Both the position numbers and the translations under genes were made by a program. Source: Paenibacillus jilunlii (GTDB taxonomy: Bacteria > Bacillota > Bacilli > Paenibacillales > Paenibacillaceae). Taken from it: a stretch of DNA of 64,000 bases. Every line of letters begins with the position of its first letter. Positions within the stretch are counted from its first letter, which is position 1. Location: assembly GCF_900102965.1 (NCBI RefSeq), contig NZ_FNGM01000001.1:540053-604052 (forward strand), in the 5' to 3' direction. Below, piece after piece: positions 21,928-31,295 of this stretch. The notes under the pieces were generated by a model, which did not search any database, had not been told where the DNA came from, and saw only the letters and a list, made by a program, of their open reading frames with translations.

Positions 21928-23403
21928 TCAGGAGATCGGCTCAGCCTCCACAATGACCTTGACGTAATTGATGCTGCGGTCTTCGGGGCCTTTGACCGGC
22001 AGTCCGATTTCCACATGGTCGATGATATAATCGATGTTATCCTGGGTAATAACTTCACCGGGGAGCAGAATCGGAATTCCCGGAGGGTAGACATAAATGA
22101 ACTCCGCAATGATGTAGCCTGCAGACTCGCGGAAAGGTACCACTTGCGTATCTGCATAAAAAGCATCTCTGGGAATCAAGGCGAGCTGCGGGATTTCCGG
22201 AACCTGCACCTTAAGCTCATAGATTTCGCCTTTGCTGTAATGAATCGCAGACAGCACACGCAAGGCCGAAATCAGCTTATCGACAGATTCCTGGGTATCT
22301 CCGGGGGTAATCAGGCAAAGAATATTATACATGTCGCTTAACTCTACTTCGATCTTGTACTTCTCGCGGAGCCAGTTTTCCGTCTCGTAACCGGTGATCC
22401 CGAGATGGCGCACATGAATGTTGAGCTTCGTAGGATCGATGTTAAAGGTAGCTTCTGTACCAAGAATTTCTTTGCCGAAGCTGTACAAGCCGTCAATGTT
22501 ATTGATCGCATCACGCGCATAGTTGGACAGGGCAATGGTTCTTGCCGCCATCTCGTGGCCGTTCAGGGCCAGATTGCGTCTGGAGGTATCCAGAGATGCC
22601 AAAAGAATATATGATGTTGAAGTTGTGGTCAGCATGCTGAGGATCGTCTGCACCCGCTGCGGATTAACAAGTCCGGTCTTGGCATTCAGATTGAGCACGG
22701 AGCTCTGTGTCATGGAGCCGCCCAGCTTGTGTACGCTGGTTGCCGCCAAGTCAGCTCCGGCCTGCATGGCCGATACCGGAAGATCCTCATGAAAATGAAT
22801 CAATACTCCATGTGCCTCGTCCACCAGTACGGGAACCCCGTAGCTGTGGGCCAGGTCGACAATCGAACGCAGATCGGCGCAAACGCCAAAATACGTAGGA
22901 TTGATAACAAGTACACCCTTGGCATCGGGATGGCGCCTTAAGGCCTTCTCGAGTGCGCTGGTGGTAATACCATGGTCTATCCCAAGATTCTCATCCTGTA
23001 CAGGAGAGACAAAAACAGGCTTGGCTCCGGAGAAAATAATGGCCGACATCACGGATTTGTGAATATTGCGCGGCACAATAATTTTATCTCCTTCCGAGCA
23101 GACAGAGAGGATCATAGTCATGATGGCATTGCTCGTGCCTTGTACGCTAAAATACGTATAATCGGCACCGAAAGCCTCCGCAGCCAGCTTCTGAGCTTCA
23201 AGAATTACGCCGTTAGGCTGATGAAGGTCATCAAGCGGTGCGATGTTGATCAAATCTATGGATAGAGCGTTATCGCCGATAAACTCACGGAATTCGGCAT
23301 CGGTTCCTAGCCCCTTCTTATGCCCGGGAATATGAAATTGAACTGGGTTTCCGGCGGCATGCTTTTTGAGAGCGGTGAAGAGGGGAGTTACGTGTTGATC
23401 CAT
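21928..23403 (-). CDS. speA: Orn/Lys/Arg decarboxylase family (arginine decarboxylase SpeA-like)
   Basis: This 491-residue PLP enzyme of fold type I shows VQFHIPGHKKGLGTDAEF, YTYFSVQGTSNAIMTMILS, VLVDEAHGVLIHF and the PLP-lysine motif ATSVHKLGGSMTQSS, followed by a C-terminal decarboxylase domain (YPPGIPILLPGE). This is the short form found in Bacillus SpeA/YaaO. The arginine form makes agmatine for spermidine synthesis; lysine specificity cannot be excluded. It is a single gene divergent from the MFS gene at 23495. Confidence 0.85.
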   Translation of the reverse strand: MDQHVTPLFTALKKHAAGNPVQFHIPGHKKGLGTDAEFREFIGDNALSIDLINIAPLDDLHQPNGVILEAQKLAAEAFGADYTYFSVQGTSNAIMTMILSVCSEGDKIIVPRNIHKSVMSAIIFSGAKPVFVSPVQDENLGIDHGITTSALEKALRRHPDAKGVLVINPTYFGVCADLRSIVDLAHSYGVPVLVDEAHGVLIHFHEDLPVSAMQAGADLAATSVHKLGGSMTQSSVLNLNAKTGLVNPQRVQTILSMLTTTSTSYILLASLDTSRRNLALNGHEMAARTIALSNYARDAINNIDGLYSFGKEILGTEATFNIDPTKLNIHVRHLGITGYETENWLREKYKIEVELSDMYNILCLITPGDTQESVDKLISALRVLSAIHYSKGEIYELKVQVPEIPQLALIPRDAFYADTQVVPFRESAGYIIAEFIYVYPPGIPILLPGEVITQDNIDYIIDHVEIGLPVKGPEDRSINYVKVIVEAEPIS

Positions 23404-23494
23404 TTAATGCTGTCACAACCTTTCGTGAAGAGTAATTTTTTCAAGCAAGCCCCAGTATAACAAATCAATCAACATAATACTAGGATGTGATGGA

Positions 23495-24772
23495 ATGTCT
23501 GGCAAAGTAGCGCAGCGTATGCATATCAATTTAGCCTCCCCGTTCATTTTGGAGATGTGGGCGATCATATTTTTGGTGGAATTTGTTAAAGGATCTCTGC
23601 TGGTAGCCCTGCTGCCGGTCTACATGGAGAATATTCTCGGGATCTCGGTCACCGTGGTTGGCTTCGCCTTTGCGATGCAGTATTTGGGAGACAACCTCTT
23701 CCGCAGCCCCTCGGGCTGGGTGATGGAGCGGATAGGGTACCGCTGGACAATGACGGGGGCTCTCCTGCTGATCCTCGTTGCAGTGGGTCTAATTATCTAT
23801 GCCAAAGATGCCGTATGGTTATCCGTGGCCTGTCTCATTCTGGGCATAGGAACGTCACCGCTGTGGCCCTGCACCATGACGGGGATTACCGAATTGGCCG
23901 GTTCAACGGAAAGCGGAAGCAGCGGCGCAGCCATGGGGGCTGTAGAGATGGCCTCTCTGGCTGGAACCGGGATTGGCCCCATTGTAGTCAACTTTCTGAT
24001 GGATCACGGCGGACAGAGCTATCACTCCATGTTTCTTGTGCTTATGGGCTGTGCAGCAGCAGTGGCGGCCGTCGCACTGTTATTGCCGTCAAGGATAGGC
24101 ACTCATGCGCCCCATGCTATTGTGCGGGGCGGTGGTGAAGGGCCGGCAGCTGTTCGTGGACGGGGGAACCCGCTGGAGAGTCTGAAACGGACGTTCCATC
24201 AGGTCAGAACCACCCTGAAGGTCAGCCGTCTGCTGTTTCCGGCGCTGTTCCTGCAGGCTTTTGCGATCGGTCTGATGACACCTGTAGTGACCCTGTTTGC
24301 CCGCTCCGAGCTGCACGTTACGCCTAACCAGTTCAGCCTGCTGCTGATTGCGGGAGGCGGCATCACTGTACTGGCTCTGATTCCGGCAGGCAAACTGGTC
24401 GACCGGATCGGAACAACGGTCTTCCTGAATATCGGGTTCCTGCTCGCTGCCGGCTCGCTGGCCTTTTTTTCCCAGGTACGCTGGCTGCCGCTCGCTTTCG
24501 TTGCAGTAGCTCTTGTAGGTATTAGCTATGCGCTGATCCTGCCGGCCTGGAATGCTTTTCTGGCCAAGCAGGTGCCGAAGGGTGAGAGGGGAACCGTGTG
24601 GGGACTGTTCCTGACGCTGCAGGGCTCGGGTATGGTGGCCGGGCCGGTGATCTCGGGGAAGCTCTGGGACTCTGTTGGGCATAGTACACCTTTCCTCGCC
24701 AGCGCATTCGTGATGGTCCTCTTGTTCGGACTGCATCTGCTTATAGTTCACAGAACCAAGCGGAAGCTGTAA
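23495..24772 (+). CDS. MFS transporter
   Basis: This 425-residue protein has about 12 membrane helices. The conserved MFS loop appears as GWVMERIGYRWTM between helices 2 and 3 and again as GKLVDRIGTTVF in the second half. A basic central loop (APHAIVRGGGEGPAAVRGRG) separates the halves. It resembles drug or sugar-like proton antiporters; the substrate is unknown. It is divergent from the decarboxylase gene, with about 90 bases between the starts. Confidence 0.8.
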   Translation: MSGKVAQRMHINLASPFILEMWAIIFLVEFVKGSLLVALLPVYMENILGISVTVVGFAFAMQYLGDNLFRSPSGWVMERIGYRWTMTGALLLILVAVGLIIYAKDAVWLSVACLILGIGTSPLWPCTMTGITELAGSTESGSSGAAMGAVEMASLAGTGIGPIVVNFLMDHGGQSYHSMFLVLMGCAAAVAAVALLLPSRIGTHAPHAIVRGGGEGPAAVRGRGNPLESLKRTFHQVRTTLKVSRLLFPALFLQAFAIGLMTPVVTLFARSELHVTPNQFSLLLIAGGGITVLALIPAGKLVDRIGTTVFLNIGFLLAAGSLAFFSQVRWLPLAFVAVALVGISYALILPAWNAFLAKQVPKGERGTVWGLFLTLQGSGMVAGPVISGKLWDSVGHSTPFLASAFVMVLLFGLHLLIVHRTKRKL

Positions 24773-24811
24773 ACGGGCTGAGGCCCTGTATAGAATCTGG
24801 CGAAGTACAAC

Positions 24812-24856
24812 AAAAGCCGCCGGCCAACCGGAAGAAACCGGAAGCCGGCGGCTTTT
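24812..24856. terminator. Strong bidirectional terminator
   Basis: AAAAGCCGCCGG and CCGGCGGCTTTT form a 12-bp arm with an inner CCGG pairing. It lies between the convergent genes ending at 24772 and 24913. Confidence 0.85.
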
Positions 24857-24912
24857 GCGAATGAGCAGCTTTTACAGAAGATGCAGAAAGCCAGTGGAGA
24901 TAACGGGAGAGC

Positions 24913-25536
24913 TCAGAAGGACATTCGGTACAGGGGCAGCAGCGTCTCAAAGGTCTGCCGGATCATGTTCAGGAGCTTGTCTCCATCCGCAAGAACCGGA
25001 TCATCCCTGTCAATGCGCAGCCCGCAGGTGACCTCGGCCTTTTTGACCTCCTTAAGCCTCCGGGACAGCTCGGCAAATGCCCCCTTATCCATATCGGCCT
25101 GAGCGGTGCCGCGGGGGTCTAAATGATCGGTAGACCAGAAGTAACCGCCCGGAAGCTCTGCTTGAACGTCGTCCAGATGCCTGGACAGCGCCTCGGCGAA
25201 GGTTGCTTTATTGCTGCTCTCATAAATAATGGCAAAGACAATAAACAAATGGCTGTGGAACATGCCCACTTGAAAATGCGGCAGCGCCTTATAGCCTCTT
25301 TTATTCGGACCCCATGCAACCCAGGTATCGTTCGGCGCATGAACGGTACGGCGGGCATGTTTGGCGACATGCGGGAACATTTCCTCTCCAGTGAGCATGG
25401 ATAAAAAAGGAGCGATCTCATCCCCCAGCTCGTTCAGCTTCGGCCGGACTCCGGCGATCAGCGCCTCCATGCGCGGTTCCAGACCGTCAATATGAAAAAC
25501 ATCAAAATCTTCAGCAGTAAATCCTTGAAATGGCAT
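24913..25536 (-). CDS. YktB family (DUF1054) protein
   Basis: The ATG at 25536 follows AAGGAGACCTGAC; an in-frame ATG 39 bases further upstream lacks a site. The 207-residue product reads PFQGFTAEDFDVFHIDGLEP, HVAKHARRTVHAPNDTWVAW, KRGYKALPHFQVGMFHSHLF and RLKEVKKAEVTCGLRIDRDD, clearly the UPF0637/YktB family of Bacilli. Function is unknown; a structure of a homologue shows an alpha/beta fold. Single gene. Confidence 0.85.
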   Translation of the reverse strand: MPFQGFTAEDFDVFHIDGLEPRMEALIAGVRPKLNELGDEIAPFLSMLTGEEMFPHVAKHARRTVHAPNDTWVAWGPNKRGYKALPHFQVGMFHSHLFIVFAIIYESSNKATFAEALSRHLDDVQAELPGGYFWSTDHLDPRGTAQADMDKGAFAELSRRLKEVKKAEVTCGLRIDRDDPVLADGDKLLNMIRQTFETLLPLYRMSF

Positions 25537-25794
25537 GTCAGGTCTCCTTGTATGAAAAATAATCACTGATATCAATAAAATTGCTGCAAAACCGGGAGCC
25601 AGCGTTTTGAAATGGCGGGCAGCGGGTAAAAATAGTCAATAAACCAAGTTACCGCTACATAAAATGAAGTATAAAATAAGTGTAAGACGAACGCAAAATT
25701 AAATATTGCAAGTGGAGGTCCGGCAGTCAGTTCTACTCTAGGTTAGGCAAATGAAGATGGCTTTGCTGAAACAATGCCGTTAGGGGGGAGTGCC

Positions 25795-26391
25795 GTGAAC
25801 AAAAATGACGAAGTCGAGTACTGCAATCTGGAGCTGCGCTTCGACAGGCAGCATATCCAGGACCTGATCAAGGACCTGATTAAGGAAGGCTATTCCCTTT
25901 ATTGGAGCGAGAATGAAACGGTTTTTCTTATTTCGGTGCGCACCGGACGCAAGCTAGTCAAGCTGCGCTTCCAGCGGATTAAGGACGGCTTCAAGCTGGT
26001 GGGGGATTATATGATCCGTGATGCGCGCCTGTCGGAATGGATGGAGAAGCTGATTGGTGATATGCGCGGGCACGCCGTTGTCAAGCGGTTCCGCGACCGC
26101 CAGATTATCATTGAGAATATTTTGTTCGGTGAGGTTATCCGGCTGGTGGAAATTTCCGGGTATCAGCAGCGCGTGCTGTATCAGAAAGGCCCTCTGCTCT
26201 CCGATCAGGAACTGACCAAACTCTTCTACTCCGTTGAGGGGGAGGAGCGTATCCGGGACCGCAGGCTTGAGGTGGATGAGCAGCTGGACCTGCTGCACAA
26301 GGCGATTCAGAGCAAGGATGATGAGCGGACAGCAGCGTGCAAAGCGAGACTTGCTGAATTGACCAGAGAATTAAATATGCTTGAATGGTGA
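25795..26391 (+). CDS. Conserved hypothetical protein
   Basis: GGGGGGAGTGCC precedes a GTG at 25795, preferred to the ATG at 25774, which lies upstream of that site. The 198-residue soluble protein begins [20 protein letters not shown] and has charged amphipathic helices: [20 protein letters not shown], then [40 protein letters not shown], and a coiled-coil end ([20 protein letters not shown]). I know no assigned function. It may be transcribed into gnd. Confidence 0.6.
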   Translation: MNKNDEVEYCNLELRFDRQHIQDLIKDLIKEGYSLYWSENETVFLISVRTGRKLVKLRFQRIKDGFKLVGDYMIRDARLSEWMEKLIGDMRGHAVVKRFRDRQIIIENILFGEVIRLVEISGYQQRVLYQKGPLLSDQELTKLFYSVEGEERIRDRRLEVDEQLDLLHKAIQSKDDERTAACKARLAELTRELNMLEW

Positions 26392-26653
26392 TAAGCTGCA
26401 TTGGACTGAGCCAGGGCATCCCGCATATGGGGTGCCCTGTAGTTTGCCGCCGGACTGGAAGCGGGTATTCACTTCTGCCTGCAAAAACGTTAAAATACTC
26501 ATTGTGAGCAATTTCCGTGATATGCAGGATTTTGTCAATGAAGTTGATCTCTTTTCAAGCGGTAGGACTTTGCTGTCTCTAACAAAGGATGGTATTCTAA
26601 TACTGCGAGAAATGGATTTCACACAAATACAGGTGCAAAGGGTGGAGAACCAG

Positions 26654-28066
26654 ATGGCAAAACAACAAATCGGCGTCATTGGCTTGGCGGTAATGGGTAA
26701 AAATTTGGCTCTTAACATCGAGAGCAGAGGATTCACCGTATCGGTGTACAACCGTTCCCCGGAGAAAACTCATGACCTCATCAGCGAAGCGGAAGGCAAA
26801 AACTTGACGGGTACTTTTTCCATTGAGGAGTTTGTCGAATCATTGGAAGTGCCGCGTAAAATTCTGATCATGGTACAGGCGGGCAAAGCAACCGATGCTA
26901 CCATCGAGCAGCTGCTGCCGCATCTGGATCAAGGCGATATCATCATCGACGGGGGCAACGCTTATTTCCCTGACACGGTCCGCCGCAATAAGGAACTGGA
27001 GGCTAAAGGCTTCCGCTTCATCGGCACCGGTGTATCCGGCGGTGAAGAAGGCGCACTGAAAGGGCCGTCCATCATGCCTGGGGGCCAGGAAAGCGCCTAT
27101 AAGCTGGTAGAACCCATTCTTACGGCAATTTCAGCCAAAGTGAACGGAGAACCTTGCTGTACATATATCGGACCGGACGGTGCAGGGCACTATGTAAAAA
27201 TGGTCCATAACGGCATTGAGTACGGTGACATGCAATTGATCGGCGAAGCTTATCATTTGCTGAAGGATGTGCTTGGCCTGGATGCCAAAGAGCTGCACAG
27301 CATCTTCGCGGATTGGAACAGCGGAGAGCTCGACAGCTACCTGATCGAGATCACCAAGGATATTTTTGCAGAATATGATGAAGAAACCGGCAAACCGATG
27401 GTGGATGTCATTCTGGACGCCGCCGGCCAAAAGGGTACTGGTAAATGGACAAGCCAAAGCTCGCTGGATCTCGGTGTGCCGCTGTCCATGATCACAGAAT
27501 CCGTATTCTCCCGGTTCTTGTCGGCAATGAAGGAAGAGCGGGTCGCAGCGAGCAAGGTGCTTAGCGGTCCCGTAACCGAGCCCTTCCGGGGCGACAAAGC
27601 CGAGTTCATCGAGAACGTGCGCAAGGCACTGTTCGCGAGCAAGATCGTTTCCTATGCCCAAGGCTTCGCACAGCTTCGTGTAGCTTCCGAGGAATACAAC
27701 TGGGATCTGAAATACGGCAACCTGGCCAAAATCTGGCGCGGCGGCTGCATCATCCGTTCACGTTTCCTGCAGAATATTACCGATGCCTACGAAAACAATC
27801 CGGAGCTCAAAAACCTGCTGCTTGATCCGTTCTTCAAGAACATCATGGACACTTACCAGGCCGCATGGCGCCAAGTGGTTTCCGCTGCCGTGGCCCAAGG
27901 GGTTCCGGTTCCAGGGTTCTCCAGCGCCCTGGCTTACTACGACAGCTACCGCACAGAACGCCTGCCGGCGAACCTGCTTCAGGCACAGCGCGATTACTTC
28001 GGTGCCCACACCTTCAAGCGTGTGGACAAAGAAGGCGTCTTCCATCACAACTGGCTGTCTGAATAA
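26654..28066 (+). CDS. gnd: 6-phosphogluconate dehydrogenase (decarboxylating)
   Basis: GGTGGAG five bases ahead sets the ATG at 26654; the open frame upstream is non-coding. The 470-residue length is normal. It binds NADP with [21 protein letters not shown], followed by VYNRSPEKT. It shows the family signature [20 protein letters not shown] and catalytic residues in [19 protein letters not shown] (Ser/Gly loop) and [14 protein letters not shown] (Lys, His, Asn). It oxidises 6-phosphogluconate to ribulose 5-phosphate and CO2 in the pentose phosphate pathway. The C-terminus ([13 protein letters not shown]) is typical. Confidence 0.95.
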   Translation: MAKQQIGVIGLAVMGKNLALNIESRGFTVSVYNRSPEKTHDLISEAEGKNLTGTFSIEEFVESLEVPRKILIMVQAGKATDATIEQLLPHLDQGDIIIDGGNAYFPDTVRRNKELEAKGFRFIGTGVSGGEEGALKGPSIMPGGQESAYKLVEPILTAISAKVNGEPCCTYIGPDGAGHYVKMVHNGIEYGDMQLIGEAYHLLKDVLGLDAKELHSIFADWNSGELDSYLIEITKDIFAEYDEETGKPMVDVILDAAGQKGTGKWTSQSSLDLGVPLSMITESVFSRFLSAMKEERVAASKVLSGPVTEPFRGDKAEFIENVRKALFASKIVSYAQGFAQLRVASEEYNWDLKYGNLAKIWRGGCIIRSRFLQNITDAYENNPELKNLLLDPFFKNIMDTYQAAWRQVVSAAVAQGVPVPGFSSALAYYDSYRTERLPANLLQAQRDYFGAHTFKRVDKEGVFHHNWLSE

Positions 28067-28270
28067 GTTTCAGGCACAAGCAGTTAACAGCGGCCCGAAC
28101 GGCTCCTTAGCAGACAGCGGGAGCCTTCGGGCCTTGTTTCATCTCAGAAAGTATATATTGGGGTCCCCGCAAAGTACCTGAATCAGCTTCCGTGCAAAGG
28201 CCCCGCTTTGTGAGTTTATTTTGACATATCTGAAAAAAATGCTGGGGTTATTGTGCGGATGATTTACCGT

Positions 28271-28300
28271 TTGTGCAATGTTTTCACCCTGTGTTATGAT
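28271..28300 (+). promoter_or_regulatory. Probable aroK promoter
   Basis: TTGTGC (28271-28276) and TATGAT (28295-28300) are spaced 18 bases apart, about 26 bases before the ATG at 28327. The match to the main sigma factor consensus is fair. Confidence 0.45.
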
Positions 28301-28326
28301 ATGACAAATGTCGCGGTTGGAGGGTC

Positions 28327-28842
28327 ATGATGAATTACGCCAATAAAAATATCATTCTCGTCGGGATGATGGCTACGGGAAAGTCGACAGTAGGCGCTCT
28401 GCTGGCGGAGGAACTGGGCTATGAGCTGGTTGATCTGGATGATGTGATTATTCAGAAAGAAGGCCGGAGCATTGCGGAGCTCTTCGCGGAAGGCGGGGAA
28501 GAATATTTCCGCAGGATCGAATCGGCAGTACTGAAGGACATGCTGGAGGGAGAGGGCCGGATTATCTCCACAGGCGGCGGTGCCGTGCTGGCTCCGGGCA
28601 ATGCGGACATCATGCTGCAGAACGGGCTTGTAGTCGCGTTGACCGCTACGGAGGAGGCAATTATCGCCCGTGTCAGCGGGGATCAGAACAGGCCGCTGCT
28701 CGCCGGCAATGCACAGGAACGGGTTCTGACGATTCTCGAACAGCGCCGGAACGCTTACCGTTTCGCACATTGCACGGTCGATACAACAGAGCTGAGTGTG
28801 GCAGAAGTGACGAAGCATATTTTAATGCGCTACCGCGGTTGA
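28327..28842 (+). CDS. aroK: Shikimate kinase
   Basis: The 171-residue protein has the P-loop GMMATGKST (about residues 13-21), the shikimate-binding LVDLDDVI (Asp), FRRIESAVL (Arg) and STGGGAVL, and the lid region DQNRPLLAG (Arg). It phosphorylates shikimate at O3 using ATP. TTGGAGGGTC lies just ahead; the ATG at 28330 is an alternative start. aroA follows after the convergent rhodanese gene. Confidence 0.95.
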   Translation: MMNYANKNIILVGMMATGKSTVGALLAEELGYELVDLDDVIIQKEGRSIAELFAEGGEEYFRRIESAVLKDMLEGEGRIISTGGGAVLAPGNADIMLQNGLVVALTATEEAIIARVSGDQNRPLLAGNAQERVLTILEQRRNAYRFAHCTVDTTELSVAEVTKHILMRYRG

Positions 28843-28867
28843 GCTTTTAAGCGTATCTGTGCAGGAC

Positions 28868-29176
28868 CTAGGCCCCAGCGGTTTCATTCCATTCAATCAT
28901 CCCGCCGCTAAGATTGGATGTCCGGTAGCCGAACTGCTGCAGGTATTCGCAGACACGCTGGCTGCGGGCGCCGGAGCGGCAAATGAAGACGAATTCAGCT
29001 TCCTGGGGCAGCTCTTCCGTGTGCTGCGGTATCTCGCCCATAGGAATATGCTTCGCACCGGGAATCATTCCGAAAGCAACCTCGTCGTCTTCACGGACGT
29101 CTATCAGGACAAGGTCTTCACCTGACTCCAGACGCTGCCGCAATTCTTGTGCTGTGATTTGGGGAATCTCATTCAT
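28868..29176 (-). CDS. Rhodanese-like domain protein
   Basis: A single rhodanese domain of 102 residues: ITAQELRQRLESGEDLVLID, VREDDEVAFGMIPGAKHIPM, and the active loop FICRSGARS with the catalytic Cys, followed by QQFGYRTSNLSGGMIEW. It carries sulfane sulfur as a cysteine persulfide. AAAAGAGGTCATAACC precedes the ATG. It is a lone gene on the minus strand between aroK and aroA; acceptor unknown. Confidence 0.9.
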   Translation of the reverse strand: MNEIPQITAQELRQRLESGEDLVLIDVREDDEVAFGMIPGAKHIPMGEIPQHTEELPQEAEFVFICRSGARSQRVCEYLQQFGYRTSNLSGGMIEWNETAGA

Positions 29177-29289
29177 GGTTATGACCTCTTTTCGTGTAGA
29201 AGAATGATATCATGATAACACAATTGCAGATTACCCTGTCAAACTGAGCAATACATAATCTATTTGAGCCCATAAGGAGAGCTAATATC

Positions 29290-30579
29290 ATGGACGTTAT
29301 TGTTAGGCCTACACCAACCCTGCAAGGGGAATTCGGAGCCCTGTCTTCCAAAAACTACACTACGCGCTACCTGCTGGTCGCCGCATTGTCGGAAGGAGTC
29401 AGCACGATCTACCACCCGGCGCACAGCGAAGACAGCGATGCAATCCGCAGATGTATCGCCGATCTGGGAGCGGTGCTTACAGAAGATGAGGAGAAAATTG
29501 TCATTCAAGGCTTTGGCCGCCATCCCCGTGATGTCAAAGAGCTTAACGTGGGCAATGCGGGTGCGGTGCTGCGTTTTCTAATGGCTGTGGCGGCCCTCAG
29601 TCCTGAGGTTACCTTTGTGAACACGTATCCGGATTCTTTGGGCAAACGCCCGCATGACGATCTGATTACAGCGCTTGGCCAGCTTGGCGTAGAGGTAGAG
29701 CATAATAACGGCAGACTTCCAATAACAATTCACGGCGGCAAACCGGCTGGCGGGCGGATCACGGTATCGGGTGCAGTCAGCTCGCAATATCTTAGTGCAC
29801 TTCTGTTCCTGACCCCTCTGCTTGAGGAAGACAGTGAAATTATTGTGCTGGATGACCTGAAATCCAAAGTGGTTGTAGGCCAGACACTGGAGGTTCTGGA
29901 GCAGGCGGGGATTATTGTTCACGCGGCTGACGACTATATGTCCTTCAAAGTACCGGGCGGCCAGGCCTATGCAGCCAAGTCCTACACGGTGCAGGGCGAT
30001 TATCCCGGATCGGCAGCTGTGCTCGCAGCGGCGGCGGTAACGAAATCGGATGTCCGGATTCATCGGCTTGCCGAACAGAGCAAACAGGGCGAGCGGGCGA
30101 TTGTCGATGTGCTGCGCATGATGCAGGTGCCGCTTACCCATGAGAATGGCACAGTGCATGTGCAGGGCAATGGCATCCTGAAGGCTGTGGAATTTGACGG
30201 TGATGCGGCAACGGATGCGGTCCTCGCGATGGTGGCTGCCGCAGTCTTTGCCGAAGGCACCTCCCGCTTCTATAATGTTGAGAATCTGAGATACAAGGAA
30301 TGCGACCGCATTACCGATTATTTGGCTGAGCTGGCCCGGGCCGGAGCAAGCGTTGAGGAGCGCCGGGACGAGATTATTGTACATGGCAAGCCTGAGGGGG
30401 TTGAAGGCGGCGTGACGATCAATGCGCATTATGATCACCGGGTAATCATGGCGCTGACCGTAGTCGGCCTGCGGGCCCGCCAGCCGCTGCGGATCAAGGA
30501 TGCCCATCACGTGGCCAAATCGTACCCGCAATATTTCGACCATTTGCGCCTGCTTGGCGCAGATGTGGAGTGGGTATGA
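29290..30579 (+). CDS. aroA: 3-phosphoshikimate 1-carboxyvinyltransferase (EPSP synthase), divergent type
   Basis: ATAAGGAGAGCTAATATC precedes the ATG. The 429 residues cover the full EPSP synthase fold. Against the E. coli enzyme, the key residues are kept: Lys and Arg in SSKNYTTRYLL, Arg in KRPHDDL, Ser-Ser-Gln in AVSSQYLSALL, Asp in DAATDAVLA, Glu/Arg in RYKECDRI, Arg in YDHRVIM and Lys in HVAKSYPQYF. Differences are SKNYTTR where SKSVSNR is usual, and NAGAVLRF where NAGTAMRP is usual. It joins shikimate 3-phosphate and PEP. The next gene overlaps its stop. Confidence 0.9.
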   Translation: MDVIVRPTPTLQGEFGALSSKNYTTRYLLVAALSEGVSTIYHPAHSEDSDAIRRCIADLGAVLTEDEEKIVIQGFGRHPRDVKELNVGNAGAVLRFLMAVAALSPEVTFVNTYPDSLGKRPHDDLITALGQLGVEVEHNNGRLPITIHGGKPAGGRITVSGAVSSQYLSALLFLTPLLEEDSEIIVLDDLKSKVVVGQTLEVLEQAGIIVHAADDYMSFKVPGGQAYAAKSYTVQGDYPGSAAVLAAAAVTKSDVRIHRLAEQSKQGERAIVDVLRMMQVPLTHENGTVHVQGNGILKAVEFDGDAATDAVLAMVAAAVFAEGTSRFYNVENLRYKECDRITDYLAELARAGASVEERRDEIIVHGKPEGVEGGVTINAHYDHRVIMALTVVGLRARQPLRIKDAHHVAKSYPQYFDHLRLLGADVEWV

Positions 30580-31130
30580 CTAAGCCCGGCCGGTTAACCA
30601 TACACCCGCTCACCCAAGACGATATACAGTCTGTATATGGGCTTTTTGAGGAATCGATCTCAGATGCCTTTGCACAAGAGGGACTTGCCTCTTTGCAGGA
30701 CGATATCCAAAGTGAAGTTGACAACAAACAACAAATGGCTGCCAGCGCTCTGGACCCTGAGCATTCGGACACCTATTTTCTTGTTGCAAAACTGGACGGA
30801 AAAGTTGCTGGTACGATTTCATTTGCCCCCTGCGGTGAGGATATCCGGTCCTGTACGGAACATCAGCTTGATGATGTGGGTGAGCTGGGGAGCTTATACA
30901 TTTTGCCAAGCTGCCAGGGTCAAGGAATCGGTTCAGCATTGATTAGGGAATTGATGGCCTATCTAAAGAGCCGGGGGATTGAAGAGTTTTGCCTGGACAG
31001 CGGCTATAAGCGGGCGCAGCAAAGGTGGCTGCGGAAATTCGGTGAGCCCCACACCGTGGTTAAGGATTATTGGGGACCGGATTCGGTTCACATGGTTTGG
31101 TTGTGCAAGGTAAGGGATTACCTAGTATAA
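30576..31130 (+). CDS. GNAT N-acetyltransferase
   Basis: The ATG overlaps the aroA stop (ATGA), so translation is coupled. The 184-residue GNAT domain shows TYFLVAKLDGKVAGTISFAP, VGELGSLYILPSCQGQGIGS (acetyl-CoA loop QGQGIG) and EEFCLDSGYKRAQQRWLRKF. The substrate is unknown. The link to aroA may be only transcriptional. A terminator follows at 31171. Confidence 0.8.
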   Translation: MTKPGRLTIHPLTQDDIQSVYGLFEESISDAFAQEGLASLQDDIQSEVDNKQQMAASALDPEHSDTYFLVAKLDGKVAGTISFAPCGEDIRSCTEHQLDDVGELGSLYILPSCQGQGIGSALIRELMAYLKSRGIEEFCLDSGYKRAQQRWLRKFGEPHTVVKDYWGPDSVHMVWLCKVRDYLV

Positions 31131-31170
31131 GAAGAGCTGCAGCGGAATTCAATACTTGGCAAGACAACGA

Positions 31171-31200
31171 CACTAACAACGATTTGTTAGTGTTTTTTGT
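31171..31200 (+). terminator. Terminator after aroA operon
   Basis: CACTAACAA pairs perfectly with TTGTTAGTG around a short ACGAT-type loop, then six T. Confidence 0.85.
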
Positions 31201-31295
31201 CGGGTTAACTTTTTTCGTACCACTGTTGTAAAAAAAAGTTTAGTGTTAGACTGAAGAGTGTTATTCTTTTCACTCGCAGACTGGTGGTACGAAAC

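Noticed and set aside
26381..26653. N-terminal extension of 6-phosphogluconate dehydrogenase
   Set aside because: It would add about 90 residues absent from the family; GGTGGAG places the start at 26654.
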